Assembly (NCBI GenBank): GCA_017849435.1 | Contig: JAFIGY010000012.1 | Span: 372,001 to 436,000, forward strand | Length of the DNA stretch: 64,000 bases | Reading direction: 5' to 3' | Source: Chitinophaga niabensis | GTDB lineage: Bacteria > Bacteroidota > Bacteroidia > Chitinophagales > Chitinophagaceae | Shown: positions 58,368 to 64,000 of the stretch, piece by piece | Layout: each line of letters opens with the position of its first letter | Position numbering within the stretch: the stretch's first letter is position 1 | The notes under the pieces: model-generated | Seen by the model: only the letters and a program-made list of their open reading frames with translations | Told to the model about the DNA's origin: nothing | Database searches by the model: none | Made by a program: the position numbers and the translations under genes

Positions 58368-58434
58368 GAAATGACATTTTTTCATTTTTGGCTGTCATTT
58401 GGGAACAAATTTTTTAAAAATCGCTGTAAAACAG

Positions 58435-58442
58435 TAAATTTG
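58435..58442 (+). promoter_or_regulatory. -7 box of the nusB operon
   Basis: TAAATTTG matches TAnnTTTG exactly, 22 bases before the nusB ATG. The -33 TTG is not evident. Confidence 0.55.
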
Positions 58443-58464
58443 CCGCCATTTTCCTAAGCATACA

Positions 58465-59394
58465 ATGATCAGTAGAAGAAACATCCGGGTAAAAGTTATG
58501 CAAACGCTGTATGCCATGGACACCATGGAGCAGGGTACGGTGAAACCGGGCACTGCCACGAGTTTGCTGAATGAGAAACTGGACCAGACCTGTCAGATAT
58601 TCACCTATTTGCTGTACAGCATGGCGCGGGTGGCCCAGTACGCCGAAACAGACGCCCAGGCGAGGGCTTCCAAGCATCTGCCAAGCGCGGAGGATCTGGT
58701 GGTGAGCACCAAGGTGGCAGGGAACGATTTTGTGTTCCAGGTGCTGGGGGACAAGGGGTTCCAGGTGAACATGGATACCTGGAAGCTTCGCCGGCTGGAA
58801 GATGTGGAACTGACCCGCAGGCTCTACAACCAGCTCACAGAAAGCGACATCTACAAAGCTTATATCGCTGATCCCGGCCGTAACAAGGCTTCCGAAAAAC
58901 AGATCATTGAATATATTTATAAAGAGATCCTTGAGAAGAATGAATTATTCCGCCAGCATATGGAAGACGGCTTCCTGCATTGGGGGGATGACGAGGAGAT
59001 GATGGGCATCCTGGTGGGGAATTACCTCTCCAAGCCGCAGCTGTTCAACTTCCTGCAGCTGATCAGCCGTGAGAAGCTGGAATATGCCAGGGAACTGCTG
59101 ACTACGGTGCTCGACAAAAAGGAATACTGCCTGGAGCTCATCAGGCCCAAGCTGCAGAACTGGGATCCCGAGCGCATCGCCGCGGTGGATATGTTGCTGA
59201 TGGAGATGGGCGTATGCGAATTCCTCTATTTCCCGACCATTCCCACCAAGGTGACGATCAACGAATATATCGACTTGGCAAAAGCCTACAGCACACCGCA
59301 GAGCGGCCAGTTCGTGAACGGCATCCTGGATAACATCCTGAAGGACCTGGTGCAGGAGAACCTGGTACAGAAAACAGACCGTACCCGGAAATAA
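58465..59394 (+). CDS. nusB: Transcription antitermination factor NusB (long form)
   Basis: A 309-residue protein beginning 'MISRRNIRVKVMQTLYAMD' and ending with the NusB core 'RIAAVDMLLMEMGVCEFLYF' and 'TKVTINEYIDLAKAYS'. E. coli NusB is about 140 residues; the extra 150 residues lie between the first helix and the conserved C-terminal half and are normal for Bacteroidota. NusB binds boxA in rRNA leaders for antitermination. First gene of nusB-DUF1573-yajC. Confidence 0.94.
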   Translation: MISRRNIRVKVMQTLYAMDTMEQGTVKPGTATSLLNEKLDQTCQIFTYLLYSMARVAQYAETDAQARASKHLPSAEDLVVSTKVAGNDFVFQVLGDKGFQVNMDTWKLRRLEDVELTRRLYNQLTESDIYKAYIADPGRNKASEKQIIEYIYKEILEKNELFRQHMEDGFLHWGDDEEMMGILVGNYLSKPQLFNFLQLISREKLEYARELLTTVLDKKEYCLELIRPKLQNWDPERIAAVDMLLMEMGVCEFLYFPTIPTKVTINEYIDLAKAYSTPQSGQFVNGILDNILKDLVQENLVQKTDRTRK

Positions 59395-59419
59395 TGCGAT
59401 CTAAAAGCTATTTTATCAT

Positions 59420-59872
59420 ATGAAAGCGCTCTTATACATCACGCTCGCAACAGGCATGGTCCTTACAGCCTGCCATACGCCGGCCAAAGAGCCCGGAAAG
59501 GCACAGCCTTCAGGCACCGCTGCCACCGTGGCCGATTCCGCAAATGGTGTATATCCCGAGATCACTTTTGAAAAGGAAAGCCATAACTTTGGGGACGTTG
59601 TGGCAGGAGAGGTGCTCGAATATTCCTTTAAATTCACGAACACCGGTAAGCGTGACCTCGTGATCAGCAAGGCGGAAGCCAGTTGCGGATGTACAGTGCC
59701 GGAATGGCCTAAAGAACCGATTAAACCGGGAGAAAGCAGGTACATGAAAGTGAAGTTCGATAGTAAAGGAAGACCGGAAGGCTATACGGAAAAAGAGATA
59801 TTCGTGCACGCCAATACCAATCCGGCCATGATCAGCGGACCGAGGATACAGTGCAATATTGTGAGAAAATGA
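59420..59872 (+). CDS. DUF1573 lipoprotein
   Basis: A 150-residue lipoprotein (C18 after MKALLYITLATGMVLTA) with one DUF1573 domain, an Ig-like fold: 'YSFKFTNTGKRDLVISKAE', 'ASCGCTVPEWPKEPIKPGES' and 'IFVHANTN'. Role unknown. Its conserved place between nusB and yajC supports a real gene. Confidence 0.92.
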   Translation: MKALLYITLATGMVLTACHTPAKEPGKAQPSGTAATVADSANGVYPEITFEKESHNFGDVVAGEVLEYSFKFTNTGKRDLVISKAEASCGCTVPEWPKEPIKPGESRYMKVKFDSKGRPEGYTEKEIFVHANTNPAMISGPRIQCNIVRK

Positions 59873-59909
59873 TCTTTAAACATTTCAAATCAACAAACAA
59901 CATACTACG

Positions 59910-60269
59910 ATGTACAACTTATTAAATGTTCTTTTGATGACGCCGCAGCAAGGCGCCGGCGGTCAGGGTGGATTTGGCGGAATGGGTTCCCTGCTTTTCT
60001 TTGGAGGTATGATCCTGGTGATGTGGCTGTTCATGATTCGTCCGCAAACCAAGAAAGCCAAGCTGCAAAAGCAGTTCATCGATAACCTGAAAGAAGGCGA
60101 CAAGATCGTTACCATTGCGGGTATCCATGGCAAGGTGAAGAAGATCAATGAGAATAACACTCTGCAGATCGAAGTGAGCCCCGGTACTTTCTTTACCGTG
60201 GAGCGTTCCGCTATCAGCATGGAATACACCAATGCCGTGAATAAACCGGCGGAAGAAGCAAAAAAATAA
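59910..60269 (+). CDS. yajC: Preprotein translocase subunit YajC
   Basis: A 119-residue protein with one membrane helix ('LLFFGGMILVMWLFMI'), then 'RPQTKKAKLQKQFIDNLKEG' and 'DKIVTIAGIHGKVKKI', the YajC pattern. It associates with SecDF and aids protein export. A Gly/Gln-rich stretch precedes the helix. Confidence 0.95.
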   Translation: MYNLLNVLLMTPQQGAGGQGGFGGMGSLLFFGGMILVMWLFMIRPQTKKAKLQKQFIDNLKEGDKIVTIAGIHGKVKKINENNTLQIEVSPGTFFTVERSAISMEYTNAVNKPAEEAKK

Positions 60270-60286
60270 ACCTGCGGGTTGAAAAT

Positions 60287-60322
60287 AAAAAAAGGGGGTC
60301 CTGCAGAAGGGACCCTTTTTTG
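60287..60322 (+). terminator. Terminator between yajC and coaE
   Basis: Stem GGGTCC (60296-60301) with GGACCC (60310-60315), extended by A-T and G-T pairs, followed by a T run. coaE may still be reached by read-through. Confidence 0.75.
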
Positions 60323-60337
60323 TTTTAATTTGTTCTT

Positions 60338-60919
60338 ATGCAGATCATTGGTATTACAGGCGGCATCGGTTCCGGCAAGAGTACGGTGGCAAGGATTTTT
60401 GGATTGCTGGGTATACCGGTCTACTCCGCAGATGACGCCGCAAAGGAGATCATGGTGAAAGACCCGTTACTCATTCAGCAGATCAGGGAAACCTTCGGCC
60501 AGGAGGCTTACTTCCCTGACGGCGCCCTCAACCGCAGGTTCCTCTCCGATATCGTATTTTCCGATAAAACCCGCCTCGAACAACTCAACACCCTCGTCCA
60601 CCCGGCCACTATCCGCGATTCAGAAGCCTGGGCCGCCCGCCAGCAGGCTCCTTACGTGATCAAGGAAGCCGCGCTGATGTTTGAAACGATCTCTTTTCAT
60701 TATGTGGACAAAGTGATTGGGGTGTACGCCCCGCAGGCATTACGCATCCGGCGTGTAATGGAGCGGGATGGGGTAGACCGGAATGCAGTGCTGGCGCGAA
60801 TGCACAAGCAACTGGATGAACAGATCAAAATGAAGCTGGCGGATTATATCATCTATAACGATGAGCAGCAGATGGTGATCCCGCAGGTGCTTGCGTTACA
60901 TCGGCAGCTTTCCGCCTGA
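60338..60919 (+). CDS. coaE: Dephospho-CoA kinase
   Basis: A 193-residue P-loop kinase doing the last step of coenzyme A synthesis. Walker A 'GITGGIGSGKSTVARIF', 'VYSADDAAKEIM', 'FPDGALNRRFLSDIVF' and 'RMHKQLDEQIKMKLADYI' are typical. Only 15 bases after the yajC terminator, no clear own promoter. Confidence 0.96.
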   Translation: MQIIGITGGIGSGKSTVARIFGLLGIPVYSADDAAKEIMVKDPLLIQQIRETFGQEAYFPDGALNRRFLSDIVFSDKTRLEQLNTLVHPATIRDSEAWAARQQAPYVIKEAALMFETISFHYVDKVIGVYAPQALRIRRVMERDGVDRNAVLARMHKQLDEQIKMKLADYIIYNDEQQMVIPQVLALHRQLSA

Positions 60920-60923
60920 ACAT

Positions 60924-60951
60924 AAAAAAGGCCGCCCTGTACAGGCGGCCT
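60924..60951 (-). terminator. Terminator of the aminotransferase gene
   Basis: 8-bp GC-rich stem (60951-60944 with 60936-60929) followed by six T on the minus strand, between convergent coaE and the aminotransferase. Confidence 0.85.
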
Positions 60952-60971
60952 GTTGGAAATATCTTCTTGTT

Positions 60972-62162
60972 TTATTGCAGTTTTCCCAACCATTCCTTCA
61001 TCCGCTTCATTCCCTCCTCAATCCTCGGCATCCCCGTTGCATAGGAGATGCGCACGCATTGCGGCTGTTCAAAGGCAGCGCCGGATACCACACTCACATT
61101 GGCTTTGTGCAGCAGATACATGCAAAGGTCATCTGCATTTTGGATATGTGTTTCTTCATAAGATTTGCCGAAGAAACTGCTCACATTCGGGAACATGTAA
61201 AATGCGCCGTCCGGTTCATTGACCTGCAGGCCGGGTATGGCTTTGAGGGCATTGTAAATGAAAGCCCTGCGCTCACGGAATGCTGCCACCATCTCTCTGG
61301 CAGTATCAAGCTCTCCGCGCAAAGCCGTGATGGCACAGCGTTGGGTGATTGAGCAGGTGGCGGAAGTGAACTGGCTCTGGATCATATCGCAGGCTTTGGC
61401 AATCTCCAGCGGCGCGGCGAGATAGCCGAGGCGCCAGCCGGTCATGGCAAAGCCTTTACTGAGACCGTTGATGATGATCGTGCGGTCTTTCAGCGTGCCG
61501 AAAGTGGCGATGCTTTCATGTGGACCTACATAGTTGATGTATTCATAGATCTCGTCAGAGATGATGAATATCTGCGGATTTTTTTCGAATACGGCGGCGA
61601 GGGCTTCCAGCTCTTCCCTCGAATATACGGAACCGGTAGGGTTGCAGGGAGAGGAGAACATGAACAGCCGGGTTTTAGGCGTGATAGCCGCTTCCAGCTG
61701 CGCCGGGGTGATCTTGTAGTTTTGTTCGATGCCACAGGGTACGAATTTCACAACGCCCTGGCACAGCTTCACCAGTTCGGAATATGTGACCCAGTAAGGA
61801 GTGGGGATGATCACTTCATCACCGGGATTGACGATGCTCAGCACTGCATTGGCAATGCTTTGCTTGGCGCCGGTGGATACTACGATCTGCTCCGGGCTAT
61901 AGTCCAGACCATTATCCCTTTTTAGTTTGTACGCCACAGCCTGCTTCAGGTCCGCATATCCGGCCACCGGCGTATAATGTGTGTACCCTTCATCGATGGC
62001 TTTCTTGGCCGCTTCACGGATGTGCACAGGTGTGTCAAAATCCGGTTCGCCGATGCTGAGGTCCACGATGTCGATCCCCTGCGCTTTCAGCTCCCGGCTG
62101 AGTTTCGCCATGCGGATGGTTTGCGGCACAGAGATGCGTGATAGTCTTTCTGCTAATTGCAT
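60972..62162 (-). CDS. Class I/II aminotransferase, aspartate aminotransferase-like
   Basis: A 396-residue PLP enzyme. 'LSIGEPDFDTPVHIREAAK', 'TGAKQSIANAVLSI', 'SPCNPTGSVY', the PLP lysine in 'NGLSKGFAMTGWRLGYL' and C-terminal 'VRISYATGM' (carboxylate-binding Arg) fit the Bacillus-type aspartate aminotransferases. It transfers amino groups between aspartate (or related acids) and 2-oxoglutarate. The ATG at 62162 is preferred over a TTG 11 codons earlier because it matches the usual N-terminus ('MQLAERLSRIS'). Confidence 0.93.
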   Translation of the reverse strand: MQLAERLSRISVPQTIRMAKLSRELKAQGIDIVDLSIGEPDFDTPVHIREAAKKAIDEGYTHYTPVAGYADLKQAVAYKLKRDNGLDYSPEQIVVSTGAKQSIANAVLSIVNPGDEVIIPTPYWVTYSELVKLCQGVVKFVPCGIEQNYKITPAQLEAAITPKTRLFMFSSPCNPTGSVYSREELEALAAVFEKNPQIFIISDEIYEYINYVGPHESIATFGTLKDRTIIINGLSKGFAMTGWRLGYLAAPLEIAKACDMIQSQFTSATCSITQRCAITALRGELDTAREMVAAFRERRAFIYNALKAIPGLQVNEPDGAFYMFPNVSSFFGKSYEETHIQNADDLCMYLLHKANVSVVSGAAFEQPQCVRISYATGMPRIEEGMKRMKEWLGKLQ

Positions 62163-62233
62163 GATGCTTGAATTTTTTTGGGTTGACCGCGGCAAACCTA
62201 CTGCAAAAAGTTGGGAAATGGCTGTTGAAACGA

Positions 62234-62263
62234 AAAAAGGCAGACCTGCAGGTCTGCCTTTTT
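62234..62263 (-). terminator. Terminator of the DUF4397 gene
   Basis: 13-bp perfect stem (62234-62246 with 62251-62263), TGCA loop, A5/T5 flanks. It ends the DUF4397 transcript on the minus strand and is symmetrical enough to work both ways. Confidence 0.88.
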
Positions 62264-62285
62264 GATATCGGATCGGGAACAGATG

Positions 62286-62981
62286 TTATTGCGTTACTAC
62301 TTTGATCGCCAGCTTCCTGTCGCCGGTCTCGGTTTTAAGTCCTACGAGAAACACCGTGTAAGCATAGCCTTGCAGCAGATTAGCATCCTGCAGGGTAGCG
62401 AGGGTGTTGCCGGTGGTAGCATCCTTTGCGGTAATGGTATTATTACCCGGTTCAAGGATGAGGAAGCTGTTATAACCACCTCCTGTGAAGTCCGCAAAAT
62501 TCTGGGCGCCGGAAACTTTGTTGGCACCTACGTAGAAATCCACGTTATCCGTTCCCGGAGCGCTGTTGAAGAAGCGCGCGTTCGTTTTGCTCTGGGATAC
62601 GTTGGAAAAATCTTCGTGGATCCTGTACACATTCACGGGAGATACACCGTAGAGAATGATCGTGTTGTATTGCAGTGTATCAAAAAAAGCGCTGGTGGAT
62701 GCGAGGAGACTGTCTGATCCGGCTTTCTTGAAATCGAACGTGAGGTTTCCGGGTGTCAGCGCACTCCGGCCGGCCACGTTTCCAAAAGCATAAGGCTGAT
62801 CGCTGGCTTTCTTGTTGTTCAGGTAAATGTCTGCAGAATAGCTTGTAGGCGCTGTGTTGACCAACGTAACGAGCGTATAAGGCTGTTGTGGCGTTGTAGT
62901 GTTCTTCAGGCAGGAGGTGAGTCCTGTTAAAGCCGCCGCTATTGCCAATACGGCCAGAAAACGATGTTTTTTTGTAACCAT
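62286..62981 (-). CDS. DUF4397 lipoprotein
   Basis: A 231-residue lipoprotein (C24 in MVTKKHRFLAVLAIAAALTG...TSC) with the DUF4397 beta-domain: 'LVNTAPTSYSADIYLN', 'NARFFNSAPGTDNVDFYVG' and 'YTVFLVGLKTETG'. Role unknown; such proteins are surface or periplasmic and often several per Bacteroidota genome. Upstream neighbour on the same strand is the truncated serine hydrolase, 41 bases away. Confidence 0.88.
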   Translation of the reverse strand: MVTKKHRFLAVLAIAAALTGLTSCLKNTTTPQQPYTLVTLVNTAPTSYSADIYLNNKKASDQPYAFGNVAGRSALTPGNLTFDFKKAGSDSLLASTSAFFDTLQYNTIILYGVSPVNVYRIHEDFSNVSQSKTNARFFNSAPGTDNVDFYVGANKVSGAQNFADFTGGGYNSFLILEPGNNTITAKDATTGNTLATLQDANLLQGYAYTVFLVGLKTETGDRKLAIKVVTQ

Positions 62982-63022
62982 GCTCTCATGTTTTTTTATG
63001 GATAAACGATTGATTTACGGTT

Positions 63023-64000
63023 TTATTCCCGGTCATGCATCACTTTATAACGCCTGAGGTCCGGTTTGTATTTTTTTGGTCGCGCCCGCTCCGCCTCGTA
63101 AATGATCTCCCCTAATGCTTTCAGGAACGGCCGCCCTGTGGACTCAAAATCATATTTATCGTCCCCGATCACGCCATCGCTGTTCACGTACAGGGTGGCG
63201 GACAGCAGGAACTCGGTGCCGCTGGTGAAATCCGCAAAATAAGCCACATCTGTCAAAAAGCCATATGCCCATCCGGGTTTGTTGAATATCCTGAGCCCCG
63301 CAGGCATTTTCACCCCCGCATCCGCGCCTCCCATCAAATATTTTGTATAGTTATGATGAAATTCGGCCGTATCATAAGCCGGATGCCTGCTTTCCGTTGG
63401 TAGTTCCGACATGTACCGGTATAAGAACCGGTAGTCGTCTTCCGTTAAACGAAATGCCTGCAAAGATGTTACACTTTCCGGAAAAATTACGCTTTTGAGT
63501 ATCTGATGCAGGTCTTGCAACAGCAACCGGTTCTTCGCAGAAAAGTCGAAAGGCCCGTTCACCAGCTGGCCGCCGGCATAGTGCGCCTGGCCCACTTTAT
63601 CCTCTCTGGGCGCAAATTCGAGCCGGCTCACCTGATCCGGCTGGTTGTAGCGGACTTCCCCGTTCTTCAGGAACCGGACGGCGTTGGTGTGACGGTTGCT
63701 ATCCGGCGGCAGGGCAATATCCAGCCGGTGGCGGATCTGGACGGAGGAGTAACCCTTTGCCCAAAGTGCCCTGTTGAATTCCTCCTGTCCGATAAACTCG
63801 TAGAGGCGGTTAAAGGCGTCGTTATCACTGACAAGGAATATTTTTTTAATGTAATGGGCCACGGACGGTTCTCCGTCTGTGGCGGAGCTGTCTGCGGAAA
63901 CAGCCGTGGTGATCCCCGCCAGGCTGTCCGTATGCATCGGCGTATATTTATCCAGCCCCAGGCGGTTGAGCTTTTCCAGCGCCAGGAAGGCAGCAGGCAT
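63023..64000 (-). CDS. Class A beta-lactamase-like serine hydrolase, 5' end outside window
   Basis: The frame is open to the last base, so the N-terminus with signal and SxxK motif lies beyond the window; 'MPAAFLALEKLN' is the segment that normally follows that motif. The visible 325 residues hold the SDN motif ('FLVSDNDAFNRLYEFIG') and a long C-terminal domain with many large-aromatic segments ('RFLYRYMSELP', 'FNKPGWAYGFLTDVAYF'). The third KTG-like motif appears as 'NKPGWAYG'. Probably a periplasmic hydrolase or carboxypeptidase-like enzyme; resistance is not shown. Confidence 0.82.
   Translation of the reverse strand: MPAAFLALEKLNRLGLDKYTPMHTDSLAGITTAVSADSSATDGEPSVAHYIKKIFLVSDNDAFNRLYEFIGQEEFNRALWAKGYSSVQIRHRLDIALPPDSNRHTNAVRFLKNGEVRYNQPDQVSRLEFAPREDKVGQAHYAGGQLVNGPFDFSAKNRLLLQDLHQILKSVIFPESVTSLQAFRLTEDDYRFLYRYMSELPTESRHPAYDTAEFHHNYTKYLMGGADAGVKMPAGLRIFNKPGWAYGFLTDVAYFADFTSGTEFLLSATLYVNSDGVIGDDKYDFESTGRPFLKALGEIIYEAERARPKKYKPDLRRYKVMHDRE

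Noticed and set aside
58212-58464. CIRCE operator before groES
   Set aside because: Neither TTAGCACTC nor its partner is present; only the unrelated TTCGTTG hairpin is found.

Overview
The window looks like a chromosomal segment of a Bacteroidota bacterium, most likely family Chitinophagaceae and possibly Chitinophaga (inference from gene content only). The evidence is a FecI-FecR-SusC-SusD locus, a protease with a type IX secretion sorting domain, many lipoproteins, DUF177-rpmF-plsX and nusB-DUF1573-yajC gene orders, a NusB of about 310 residues, and promoters of the Bacteroidota form TTG-N18/21-TAnnTTTG. No insertion sequence, prophage, CRISPR array or defence island was seen. Most of the window is ordinary, densely packed core genome.

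Layout. 1-5 kb: the end of a fibronectin-III protein, small secreted proteins, a reductase-like enzyme, a tRNA-Gly/tRNA-Leu operon and a DUF3667 membrane protein. 4.5-9 kb: enoyl-CoA hydratase, carbonic anhydrase, a lipoprotein and the RNA-binding protein Tex. 9.1-17.7 kb: an ECF sigma factor, FecR anti-sigma, SusC with an STN signalling domain, SusD, a fasciclin lipoprotein and another lipoprotein. This is a self-regulated nutrient uptake locus with no degradative enzyme beside it, so its substrate is unknown. 17.7-26.8 kb: mazG overlapping a very large NtrY-like kinase, DUF177-rpmF-plsX, and a hybrid phosphorelay kinase. 26.8-33 kb: fructosamine-kinase-like protein, DUF3810 protein, arginase-family protein, acyl-CoA dehydrogenase, YggS and a TlpA-like lipoprotein.

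33.0-33.6 kb is the largest gene-poor stretch. It carries stacked inverted repeats and a strong minus-strand terminator, which I read as a candidate structured small RNA of about 130 nt. 33.6-43.2 kb: serine hydrolase, dCTP deaminase, phosphopantetheinyl transferase, shikimate kinase, DUF423, an alpha/beta hydrolase, FtsK, LolA and dihydrolipoyl dehydrogenase. 43.2-49.4 kb holds three secreted peptidases of different families (S8 with sorting domain, M57-like, S46), suggesting an extracellular-to-periplasmic peptide degradation set. 49.4-64 kb: methyltransferase, acyl-CoA mutase large subunit, M23 peptidase, serine dehydratase, two FKBP lipoproteins, groESL, nusB-DUF1573-yajC-coaE, an aminotransferase, a DUF4397 lipoprotein and a truncated class A beta-lactamase-like protein.

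Genes are tightly packed: several convergent pairs share stop codon bases and one divergent pair shares start codon bases. Many start codons were moved downstream from the longest reading frame because a promoter, signal peptide or family alignment demanded it. All family names are from recognition of motifs by eye; no search was run.
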